Shown here one piece after another: positions 6,693-13,257 of a DNA stretch of 16,379 bases. Numbering within the stretch: position 1 is the stretch's first letter; each line of letters begins with the position of its first letter. Source of the DNA: JBDTVS01 sp040007095 (lineage in GTDB: Bacteria; Acidobacteriota; Vicinamibacteria; Vicinamibacterales; CAVVIG01); NCBI GenBank assembly GCA_040007095.1, contig JBDTVS010000047.1:1-16379 (forward strand), read 5' to 3'. The notes below the pieces were generated by a model. That model was not told where the DNA came from, did no database searches, and worked only from the letters and a program-made list of their open reading frames with translations. A program made the translations under genes and the position numbers.

Positions 6693-6731
6693 CTCAGCCC
6701 GACTCTTGGGCCCAGCTCGGTTCGGACTGAG
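6693..6731 (-). terminator. Possible stem-loop terminator after the GspG-like pilin genes
   Basis: CTCAGCCCGA (6693-6702) pairs with TCGGACTGAG (6722-6731) with one mismatch, starting 11 bases beyond the stop codon of gspG-like pilin 1 on the minus strand. No U-tract follows, so it could be a 3'-end stabiliser or a weak terminator for the long operon. Confidence 0.4.
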
Positions 6732-6741
6732 ACGGGCGACC

Positions 6742-7152
6742 CTACCAGTCCGCGTACTTCGAGCCGTCAAGCGCGATGGCATCCGATCCGCTCTTGACGT
6801 CGAACACTCCGGTGTTGGCGCCGGGATTGTTGGGGTCGGGTTCCGCCGGCACCGCCTGCCACGAACTGGACGACTTCGTGAACGGGTCGTCGGGCATCTT
6901 TCTGAGATAACCCTCACTCGCCAGCGAGTCCAGGCTGGTAGGATACTGCCCCTTGTCGGCGTAGTACTGGTCGATCGCGTCGCGCATCCGGAACAGATCT
7001 TCCTTCAACACCGCCTCGTTGGCGTGCACGATGCTGTTGCGGTATTGCGCCAGCCCCATCGACGCCAGGATGACCATGATCGATATCACGACCATCAGCT
7101 CGATCAGCGTGAACCCGCGGCTCTGGCCGTCTGGAGCGTTTTCAACGCGCAC
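6742..7152 (-). CDS. gspG: Type II secretion GspG-like pseudopilin 1
   Basis: A pilin-like subunit that would be processed by a prepilin peptidase and polymerised by the GspE/GspF motor. From the GTG at 7152 it is 136 residues: a 13-residue leader MRVENAPDGQSRG, the cleavage motif G|FTLIE with Glu at +5, and the hydrophobic helix LMVVISIMVILASMGLAQY. KEDLFRMRDAIDQYYADKGQYPTSLDSLASEGYLRKMPDDPFT is the classical GspG body. It ends ALDGSKYADW, like its paralogue upstream. The frame is open further upstream to a GTG at 7341, which would give 199 residues, but that extension runs through an inverted-repeat element and would make an implausibly long Arg-rich leader. No strong ribosome site precedes 7152, so the start is uncertain. 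It is the last gene of the long minus-strand run before the hairpin-rich gap. Confidence 0.88.
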   Translation of the reverse strand: MRVENAPDGQSRGFTLIELMVVISIMVILASMGLAQYRNSIVHANEAVLKEDLFRMRDAIDQYYADKGQYPTSLDSLASEGYLRKMPDDPFTKSSSSWQAVPAEPDPNNPGANTGVFDVKSGSDAIALDGSKYADW

Positions 7153-7276
7153 GTAGTGTCCGGCTTCCGCCTTCGCCGGGGCTTCCGCCCTCGCTGACCC
7201 TTCGGCGGACCGCCACTGCTTTAGCGACGGCTCGCTGAACGGACCACGACGGTCCGCATGAAGGCGGACACGACGT
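7151..7276. repeat. 126-base element with terminal inverted repeats between two pilin genes
   Basis: The ends are near-perfect inverted repeats. Plus-strand 7151-7174 reads ACGTAGTGTCC, then GGCTTCC, then GCCTTC; the reverse complement of 7260-7276 reads ACGTCGTGTCC, then GCCTTC. They differ by one mismatch and a 7-base insertion. Inside are further hairpins: GGACC/GGTCC near 7240-7257 and, on the minus strand, GGGC-GGAA-GCCC with a GNRA-type loop. The form resembles a REP or MITE-like intergenic repeat. It fills most of the gap between pilin 2 and pilin 1 and reaches the probable GTG start of pilin 1. No second copy exists in this window. Confidence 0.65.
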
Positions 7277-7322
7277 AACCATGAGCTCCGGAAACGCGAC
7301 AGCAACACCTGGCTTGAACACC

Positions 7323-7340
7323 TGTCTTGAAAGAAAGACA
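7323..7340 (-). repeat. Short stem-loop just after gspG-like pilin 2
   Basis: On the minus strand TGTCTT and AAGACA form a perfect 6-bp stem around TCTTTC, starting immediately after the stop codon of pilin 2. It could stabilise the upstream message end or reduce read-through to pilin 1. There is no U-tract. Confidence 0.4.
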
Positions 7341-7341
7341 C

Positions 7342-7806
7342 TCACCAATCCTTGTACTTCGTGCCATCGAGCGCCGTGGCATCGAACGTCGTGTAGACGT
7401 CGAACACGTTCTGGCCGCCCCACCTCGTGGAGTCGGGCTTGTCCTGATAGGAGCGCATTCCCCAATCGGTTTTGTGCGTCATCGGATCGACCGGCACCTT
7501 GCGCAGGAACTTCAGCTTCCGCCCCGTCGCGTCGTTGTTCGCCGCGACACCCTCGACCAACGTCTCGAGATCGGGCGGGTAGCCCTCGCTTCCCACTTTG
7601 ATCTCCAGCGCGCCGATCTGCATCGTATCGGCGGCATCCTTGTACTTGTCGATGGCCGTCCGCATCTCGCGCAGCGAATGTCGCAGTTCAGCCTCGCGTT
7701 GGCGCGTCGCAGAGACCTTGGCCAGCGGCATCACCGCCGACGCGAGAATCATGACGATCGCCGATACCACGATGAGCTCGACGAAGGTGTATCCGTCGTC
7801 AGCCAT
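7342..7806 (-). CDS. gspG: Type II secretion GspG-like pseudopilin 2
   Basis: A 154-residue pseudopilin. The very short leader MADDG is followed by the cleavage site and YTFVELIVVSAIVMILASAVMPLAKV, with Glu at +5 as required for subunit docking. The middle (RQREAELRHSLREMRTAIDKYKDAA) continues the pilin helix. EGYPPDLETLVEGV and KLKFLRKVPVDPMT are GspG-type body motifs, and the C-terminus is VFDVYTTFDATALDGTKYKDW. The start ATG at 7806 has AGGGAT three bases upstream, overlapping the secretin stop codon, so translation is probably coupled to the secretin. Pilin 1 follows 190 bases downstream. It may be the main pseudopilin or a partner of pilin 1; which one dominates cannot be told from sequence. 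Confidence 0.92.
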   Translation of the reverse strand: MADDGYTFVELIVVSAIVMILASAVMPLAKVSATRQREAELRHSLREMRTAIDKYKDAADTMQIGALEIKVGSEGYPPDLETLVEGVAANNDATGRKLKFLRKVPVDPMTHKTDWGMRSYQDKPDSTRWGGQNVFDVYTTFDATALDGTKYKDW

Positions 7807-7812
7807 ATATCC

Positions 7813-10458
7813 CTATTGGACCGCGATCGTCACCGGCCTGAACTGCAGGCCCATCGGCGTATTGCCTGGTCCCGAGCCTGTACCGCTCAGCGTCAGCGTC
7901 GCGGTGCCGGGGGCAATGGCATCGAACACGAGAGCGGCGAGCAGGCCCGTTCCCGACGCGCCGTTGGCATCGGCGGAGCGAGAGAGGATCACGTCCACGC
8001 GGCCTGGCGACACCTGTTGCGTGAACGTGGCGGTAGCGCCTGCCGTTCGCATGAAGCTGCCCTCTTGAACGGCGCGCACGCGCAAGAGCGCCGCGTCGTA
8101 GGTGAGGGTCAAGGTCACCATCGACAGGCGCGCCGCGTTCACGATCGTCAGCGGCACGGTATACGGACCCTGGCCGACGCGAAACGCGGTGCCTGGCGGC
8201 GGCGAGATGAGCACCTGCGCCGATCCAACGCCCTGCGTGACCAACGGCTCGAGAGTTGGCGCCGGCGGCGCGGCGAGAATGCTCGCGGCTCCCTGGGCAG
8301 ACGCCGTGGCCGAAGACGGCGGACCGCCAGTCGGGAGCGTCAACGCACCAGGTGCTGCCGACTGGGGTGATGCGCCCGGGGTCTGAGTTGCCGGGGCTCC
8401 CGGTGTCGTCTGCCCTGCCGGCGCATTTGGTTGTGCGGCCGGCGGTTGTGGTTGCGCCGGCACCACCACCAGACCGGGAACAGGCGATGACCCGGGCGGC
8501 GGCGCCAGCGTCGTGCCCGGAGGCGTCAACGACGGCGACGCCGCTGCTCCAGGCGTTGTCGTGGGCGCCCCGGGTGTCGAACCTGGGGCAGCGCCCGGCG
8601 TGGTCTGCCGTGGCGGCGCCGGAAATGGCGACGCGGGTGTCGCGTCGGGCTCAGGCGTCGGTGCGATGAGCGGAGGAGGACCGCCGAGACCGAGGTTCTG
8701 CTGCGAACCGATGTAGATCGGCCGCAGATCGCTTTCGGTGATTTCACTGGTCCGAACGATATGCGGCGTCAGCAGCATGATGAGATCGATTTGCGACTTC
8801 CGGTTGTCGTTCGAGGAAAAAGCCTGGGACAGCAGCGGCACGTGGATCGCCCCTGGGAATCCCTGTACCGCCGCCGACTCGTCTTCGCGCAGGAGGCCCG
8901 CGAGGAGATTCGACTCCCCGTCGCGCAGCCGCAGACGCGTCCCCACTTTTCGGGACACGAACGACGGATAGTTCGTGCCGGCGACGTTTCTCGCCGTGCC
9001 CTCCGAGCTGCTTTCAACGTTCAGTTCGATCAGAATGTCGCCGTCGAGCGTCACGCGCGGCGTGATGTCGATGTTGATGCCGACCGGTTTGAGCTGAAAT
9101 GAGTTGAGGGGGTTGGTGCCGACGCCTCCGGTCGCAATCGGCGTGTAGCTGGTCGTCACGATCGGCACTTCCTGACCAAGATTCAGCGTGAGCTTGGCCC
9201 CTTCCGCGCCGCGCAGCTGCGGCTTTGCCAGGAGCCTGGTCTTGGTATCGCTCTCGAGTGCACGCATCACGGCGGTGGGTACCGCCAGATAGAAATCGGC
9301 CGTGCTGATGCCGCGAGATATCGTGTTCAGGTTGAATGGCGGCGGCGACTTCAACCCGCTCGGGGGCGTGGAAGTGCCGGCGGCCGGCGCCGCGGTCGTG
9401 CCGGTCGCCGGGGCCGTCGTCGCACCATTCGGCGACACTTCGGGCGAGAACACGGCCCCGAGGGCAAACTCCGACAGATTCAACCCGTAGGTCTTCGCAC
9501 GCTCACGATCAACCTCGAGAATCTCGATATCGAACACGATCTCGGCGCGGGGCTTGTCGTTCTGCTCGATCACCCGCTCGAGGATCGCCATGATCGTCGT
9601 GCTGGCCCGAATGGTCATCGAGTTGGCGTTCTTGCTGAAAGAGATCGCCGGCTGGACGGCGATGTTCGGCAGCCGGATGATCGAGCTCAGCAACTGGCTG
9701 AGCTCCGTGACGTCGGCATGCTGGATATAGAACGTCCTGATCACCTGCTCGTCGTATTGCGTGTGCTTGGCGGGCGTGTCGGCGAACACGAAAATCGACC
9801 GCTCATTCACCACTTTGTACGACAGCTGGTTCATCGCCATCACTTGATTGATGGCTTGCTCGACCGTCGCACCGTTCAGCTGCAGGGTCGTCGGGCGATC
9901 GACCACTTCGCGGTCGTACGAGATATTGATGCCGCTGGCGTCGCCGATGAAGTTCAAGATGTCCTTGAAGGCCACGTTGTTGAATATCCAGTCGCGCGGC
10001 TGACGGGAGGCGGGATTCAGAATCGGCGAGGCCGATGCCGCGCGCGCCTGTTCGCGGAGCTGCTGGCCGGCTGGTTTCGGCCGCTCGGCTTCGGCACGAT
10101 CGCGAAGCGTCTTCTCCATCGAGGCGATCTTGGTCGCGACGCCGCGGTTGCTCGGGTCGTTCTCGGCTGCCAGCCGGTATTCGCCGAGGGCCGCCTCGAG
10201 CTGGTCCTGTCGCTCGAATTCATGCGCGCGATCGAGGTGATACCGCGACGCTGCCTGCATCGCCCGTTCGAGGGTGATCTTGTACCGGGGATTGTCCGGA
10301 TCGGACTGCGCGGCCCGCCGATAAAAACTCACGGCCTGATCGAGATCTCCCCGCCGGGTGGCGGCGTCGCCCTGGCGAAACGCCTGGCCCGCGGCACACC
10401 CTCCGGCGATCACCGCGCACGCCAGCCATACACCGAGTCCTCGTAGGCGATTCGCCAC
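7813..10458 (-). CDS. gspD: Secretin (GspD/PilQ-like) lipoprotein with TPR-like N-terminus and C-terminal cohesin domain
   Basis: This is the outer-membrane channel of the machine, 881 residues from the GTG at 10458. That start has AAGGAG four bases upstream and gives a lipoprotein signal, MANRLRGLGVWLACAVIAGGC, with lipobox Cys21. The longer frame from ATG 10503 adds 15 residues that would spoil the signal peptide. Next come TPR-like helices (about 25-125), a short N0/STN-type domain (about 155-225), an N1-type domain (about 238-300) and the secretin core (about 305-570), with VPIVTTSYTP, ITPRV, LLAGLLRE and IDLIMLLTPHIVR. A 130-residue Pro/Thr/Gly/Ala linker (about 600-735) leads to a cohesin-like beta-sandwich (about 745-881; VPLTIVNAARLSMVTLTLTYD, ALVFDA). 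Cohesins normally bind dockerins or act as adhesive modules. The gene lies between pilP and the pilin genes. Confidence 0.93.
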   Translation of the reverse strand: MANRLRGLGVWLACAVIAGGCAAGQAFRQGDAATRRGDLDQAVSFYRRAAQSDPDNPRYKITLERAMQAASRYHLDRAHEFERQDQLEAALGEYRLAAENDPSNRGVATKIASMEKTLRDRAEAERPKPAGQQLREQARAASASPILNPASRQPRDWIFNNVAFKDILNFIGDASGINISYDREVVDRPTTLQLNGATVEQAINQVMAMNQLSYKVVNERSIFVFADTPAKHTQYDEQVIRTFYIQHADVTELSQLLSSIIRLPNIAVQPAISFSKNANSMTIRASTTIMAILERVIEQNDKPRAEIVFDIEILEVDRERAKTYGLNLSEFALGAVFSPEVSPNGATTAPATGTTAAPAAGTSTPPSGLKSPPPFNLNTISRGISTADFYLAVPTAVMRALESDTKTRLLAKPQLRGAEGAKLTLNLGQEVPIVTTSYTPIATGGVGTNPLNSFQLKPVGINIDITPRVTLDGDILIELNVESSSEGTARNVAGTNYPSFVSRKVGTRLRLRDGESNLLAGLLREDESAAVQGFPGAIHVPLLSQAFSSNDNRKSQIDLIMLLTPHIVRTSEITESDLRPIYIGSQQNLGLGGPPPLIAPTPEPDATPASPFPAPPRQTTPGAAPGSTPGAPTTTPGAAASPSLTPPGTTLAPPPGSSPVPGLVVVPAQPQPPAAQPNAPAGQTTPGAPATQTPGASPQSAAPGALTLPTGGPPSSATASAQGAASILAAPPAPTLEPLVTQGVGSAQVLISPPPGTAFRVGQGPYTVPLTIVNAARLSMVTLTLTYDAALLRVRAVQEGSFMRTAGATATFTQQVSPGRVDVILSRSADANGASGTGLLAALVFDAIAPGTATLTLSGTGSGPGNTPMGLQFRPVTIAVQ

Positions 10459-10570
10459 AGCGCTCCTTAAATGTGCGGTCGTGAACAAGTCTGCCGTCTG
10501 CATGCGTCACACGATTTCGGCGCTCGAAACCTTCGGCCCGAGCGGATAGCCACGCCGAAGAGCCGCCTTC
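10459..10570 (-). other. 112-base leader between pilP and the secretin gene
   Basis: This is the only sizeable gap inside the otherwise overlapping core operon. It contains a hairpin, CGCTCG (10521-10526) with CGAGCG (10539-10544), and the secretin ribosome site. It may hold a secondary promoter or set the different dose of secretin compared with the inner-membrane parts. No clear promoter boxes are visible. Confidence 0.4.
10463..10468 (-). promoter_or_regulatory. Ribosome binding site deciding the secretin start
   Basis: The minus strand reads AAGGAG, then four bases, then GTG at 10458. This supports GTG over the upstream in-frame ATG at 10503, which has no such site. Confidence 0.7.
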
Positions 10571-11140
10571 TCATCCCCCGGATAGCCGGAGAGTCTGGCG
10601 TCCGCGGCCGTCGAGGTAGATCAACTCGATTGACTCAACCCCGATCCGCACGATCCGATACCGGCCATCGATGATGTCGCCTTCCTTGCCATACATCGGG
10701 ACGCTGCCCCTCCCGTCGCTGAGCACCGCCAGCCGCTGACTCTTATCGGCAGTCTGCACGAGACCGATAAACTTCAAGGCGATCGGCGGCAGAGGCGGCG
10801 GCGCCGGCGTACCCGTCGGAAGTGGCGGCGTTCCGGGGGACTGCGGGGCCGCCGGCCTCAAAGCGGATGGCGGTGGAGGCGGCGGCTTGGACTTGAACCG
10901 GAACAGATTCCGCGACGCGTCGGCCGGCTTCGAGTGCTCCGCGCCGAGTGCCTTCAGATGCACGTCGAGCGCCCCCACGCTGACGGACTTCGGTCGGCGC
11001 ACCGCGGGGGCCTGTCCTGCCGCTCCCTTAGACGACGTGAGGGGCGGCGCGGACTGGGAATTCCACGCCCGGACCGCCACGACGACCAGCGCGACGCCGA
11101 GAACGCCCAGGATGATCTGGTTACGACGTTCAGCTTCCAT
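10571..11140 (-). CDS. pilP: PilP-like inner-membrane/periplasmic connector
   Basis: A 189-residue protein linking the PilNO inner-membrane complex to the secretin. One transmembrane helix (about residues 8-24) follows a short cytoplasmic tail MEAERRN. Residues 30-85 are a periplasmic stalk, 86-119 a proline-rich linker, and 120-187 a small beta domain (ALKFIGLVQTADKSQRLAVLS, MYGKEGDIIDGRYRIVRIG, IELIYLDGRGRQTLRLS) of the PilP/GspC homology-region type. In type IV pili PilP is a lipoprotein; here the anchor is a plain membrane helix with no lipobox, as in GspC, so it is intermediate between the two systems. The ATG at 11140 lies inside the end of pilO, an 11-base overlap. The assignment rests on domain style and gene order. 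Confidence 0.82.
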   Translation of the reverse strand: MEAERRNQIILGVLGVALVVVAVRAWNSQSAPPLTSSKGAAGQAPAVRRPKSVSVGALDVHLKALGAEHSKPADASRNLFRFKSKPPPPPPSALRPAAPQSPGTPPLPTGTPAPPPLPPIALKFIGLVQTADKSQRLAVLSDGRGSVPMYGKEGDIIDGRYRIVRIGVESIELIYLDGRGRQTLRLSGG

Positions 11141-11705
11141 TGGCCACGGCGCGGTAATACGTCGACAACTCGAGGTTCAGCGTGAGCGGCTTCCCCACCT
11201 CGCCCTGCGCGAGCGTCACGCCGTCGATGATCAGGAAATCCGCCGCGGTTTCGACGTCGAACACGAACCGTCTGAAGCTCTCGTAGTCGCCGACCAGCGC
11301 CATCCTCGTGCGCAACCGCCCGATCCGCGCGTTCTTCAGCGACGGATCGATCTCAAAGATGCCGGCTTCATAACGGACATTCGCTTTTTTCGCCAGCTCG
11401 GGGAGCCGCGCGTAGGTGATGCTGCGGGCGGCGACGAAGTTCTGGGGCAGCACCTTGTCGTAGAAGGTCGCCAATTCGTCTTGCGCGCGGGTTTGTCCGG
11501 CGACCAGCGTTCGAGCCGCCGCCAGGTCGCGCTCGGCGACGTTCAAGTTGGCCGTGGCCGTTTCGGCACGATCGGAAGCCCCCGCCGCTCGCCGCCCCAG
11601 CGGGTAGACGACGAACGCGTAGACCAGGATGTTGACGAGCAGGACCAGCAGCAGCGGCAGGACCAGCGCCCGCTTCTCGCGCAGGATGCGCCTTAAAAGC
11701 GTCAT
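11130..11705 (-). CDS. pilO: PilO-like inner-membrane assembly protein
   Basis: A 191-residue bitopic protein. A short cytoplasmic N-terminus (MTLLRRILREKR) precedes one membrane helix (about 13-34, ALVLPLLLVLLVNILVYAFVVYPL), a periplasmic coiled coil (about 38-85) and a ferredoxin-like globular part (about 95-187, with SFRRFVFDVETAADFLIIDGVTL). PilO pairs with PilN to form the inner-membrane ring that aligns platform and secretin. The start ATG at 11705 overlaps the pilN stop by four bases (ATGA), and its own end overlaps pilP. The GspM family is structurally similar, but order after pilM and pilN favours PilO. Confidence 0.86.
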   Translation of the reverse strand: MTLLRRILREKRALVLPLLLVLLVNILVYAFVVYPLGRRAAGASDRAETATANLNVAERDLAAARTLVAGQTRAQDELATFYDKVLPQNFVAARSITYARLPELAKKANVRYEAGIFEIDPSLKNARIGRLRTRMALVGDYESFRRFVFDVETAADFLIIDGVTLAQGEVGKPLTLNLELSTYYRAVANGS

Positions 11706-12295
11706 CGCTCCGCCCCTTCTCCTTCGGCGGCAGGGCGCGCCCCGCTTGGCGTGTACACCCCTTCGATGGTCGCTTGCAGCTGATTCTGATCATCGAGCCG
11801 TTCGTCGAGCTTCTGCAATTGGGCGAACGCGCCGGTCGCTTCGAGCTTGTCGATGAACAGATTGACGTCGTCCACGCCCTTCGCGAACAGGATGATCGTT
11901 ACGACAATGCCGCGCTTCGGATCGAGCTTCGGCCGCAGCGTCGCCACCCGGACATCATCGGGCAACGTGGTCTCGAGTCGGTTCAACAGATCGGTCCAGG
12001 AGAACGTGCGGCGGTCGATCAGCTCGTTGGCCTGGCGGGTGTCGGCCGAGGCCACCTCGAGGACCCGCGGGTCGATCGTGGCGCGCATCTTCAGGGCTCG
12101 CTGGCTGACATCCCGGGCCTGCGATTCATCGCGCGCCGCCTGCGTCAGCAGTTGCGTGTCGCGTCGCGACAACTGAACGATCCGCGCCACGTTGAACGCC
12201 GTGGCCGCGAGCCCGAGGGCCGCGATCGCGAGCAGCACGAGGCGAACCGCTCCGTCGTTGTAGAAAGGACGCGTCGCGAGGTTCGTCCGTATCAC
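11702..12295 (-). CDS. pilN: PilN-like inner-membrane assembly protein
   Basis: A 197-residue protein with a 16-residue cytoplasmic tail, one membrane helix (about 18-39), a coiled coil (about 40-75) and a periplasmic ferredoxin-like domain (about 90-180: DLLNRLETTLPDDVRVATLRPKLD, IILFAKGVDDVNLFIDKLEATGAF). PilN usually begins with an INLLP motif that docks into PilM; here the tail reads IRTNLATRPFYNDG, a divergent form. The start is GTG at 12295, overlapping the pilM stop (GTGA). The C-terminus is a short charged tail. Role and partner assignments follow from family knowledge and gene order. Confidence 0.86.
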   Translation of the reverse strand: MIRTNLATRPFYNDGAVRLVLLAIAALGLAATAFNVARIVQLSRRDTQLLTQAARDESQARDVSQRALKMRATIDPRVLEVASADTRQANELIDRRTFSWTDLLNRLETTLPDDVRVATLRPKLDPKRGIVVTIILFAKGVDDVNLFIDKLEATGAFAQLQKLDERLDDQNQLQATIEGVYTPSGARPAAEGEGAER

Positions 12296-13257
12296 GCCGC
12301 CTCCCGTCCGCGAAGGAGCAGGCCGACCAACGGGGTCAGCGTATCGAGCAGCGCCGGCGCCACCGAGATGCGATCCGTCAGCGCTGCGGCGTTCCGGGGG
12401 TCGACGGTCTCGACCCTCCGGCCGAGACGCTCCTCGAGCCCGCGACGAATGCGCTCGACCTCGGCCGTCTGCCGCGATCCCGTGCCCGCCGCCCCGGTGA
12501 GCAGCACCCGCTCGAAGCCGGTGCCGCCCAGGCGGTCCTCGTAGTACATCCCCGCCTGGTGCACCAGATCCGCGAGCGTGCCGTCGGTCTCCGAGGTGCG
12601 GTTCCGGAAGAAAATCAGGTCCTCGCCGCGCAGGATGGCGATCGACGCGTAATCAGCGGCCACGTTGACCAACAGCCAGTCTCCGGCCGGTGCCTCCGAT
12701 CCCACGATGACGGCGTTGATGACGTTGAAGGTCGCGAGGTCCACGATGCCGGCGTGCGCGCCGACTTCCGCGCAGACGCTTTCGTAACCCTCGACGATAT
12801 CGCGCCGGGCGATCGAGACCACGAAGTCCTGTCCCTCGCCGCTGCGGGCACCGCGCAAATAACTCAACTGCGCGTCGTCGACGGAGAACGGTGCCGTCTT
12901 CCTGACCTGCCAGCGTACCAGTTGGTCGAGATCCTGAAGATGGGGCGGCACCTGCTCGAATCGGACCAGCGATACTTTCGCCACCGGATCGGGAACGACG
13001 AGCCCGATCCGCCTTGGTCGTCCACCCAGGCGATCGAACAGCCGGCCGAGGGCGCCGATGACCGCCGGCCGGTCGTGAATGTTCGGGACCATCAGCGACG
13101 GCACCAGGGCGCCGTCCGGCAGCGGTTCAGTGGCATGTGCCGCAATAGTCGCCTTCCCGGACCGGAACTCGACCCTGGCGGCCGACAGTCGGGTGCTGGC
13201 GAACTCCACGGCCACCGCAGGCGGTGTCGCGATGCGAAACGAGGACAGCACGCTCAT
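12292..13257 (-). CDS. pilM: PilM-like actin-fold assembly protein
   Basis: A 321-residue cytoplasmic protein with the PilM layout; it is expected to bind the PilN tail and link it to the ATPase. Typical parts include VVPDPVAKVSLVRFEQVP (about 88-105), LDQLVRWQVRKTAPFSVDDAQLSY (110-133) and LVHQAGMYYEDRL (231-243). The two actin-type phosphate loops are degenerate: VAVEFAST (15-22) stands where family members have a G-x-D-I-G-S type loop, and LLVNVAADYAS (195-205) replaces the usual V-D-I-G-x-x-x-T. ATP binding may therefore be weak or lost. The ATG at 13257 overlaps the gspE stop by four bases. The open frame extends upstream to 13473 but only inside gspE in another frame, so that extension is discarded. 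Confidence 0.87.
   Translation of the reverse strand: MSVLSSFRIATPPAVAVEFASTRLSAARVEFRSGKATIAAHATEPLPDGALVPSLMVPNIHDRPAVIGALGRLFDRLGGRPRRIGLVVPDPVAKVSLVRFEQVPPHLQDLDQLVRWQVRKTAPFSVDDAQLSYLRGARSGEGQDFVVSIARRDIVEGYESVCAEVGAHAGIVDLATFNVINAVIVGSEAPAGDWLLVNVAADYASIAILRGEDLIFFRNRTSETDGTLADLVHQAGMYYEDRLGGTGFERVLLTGAAGTGSRQTAEVERIRRGLEERLGRRVETVDPRNAAALTDRISVAPALLDTLTPLVGLLLRGREAA

Larger units (their letters stand above)
6035..6741. other. Long intergenic region rich in GC hairpins, no gene seen
   Basis: This 707-base gap lies between the convergent lipoprotein gene and gspG-like pilin 1. Apart from the terminator, it contains hairpins at 6132-6149 (CGGAGCC/GGCTCCG) and 6153-6163, a direct repeat CGGCCGAGCC at 6275-6284 and 6310-6319, and the structured block at 6396-6609 described separately. 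Short frames exist on both strands but none has a ribosome site, a recognisable domain or a plausible protein; the plus frame 6197-6514 is low-complexity and Arg-rich. I could not find a tRNA, a transposase or a CRISPR array. It may be an eroded mobile element or a non-coding RNA locus. Confidence 0.55.
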
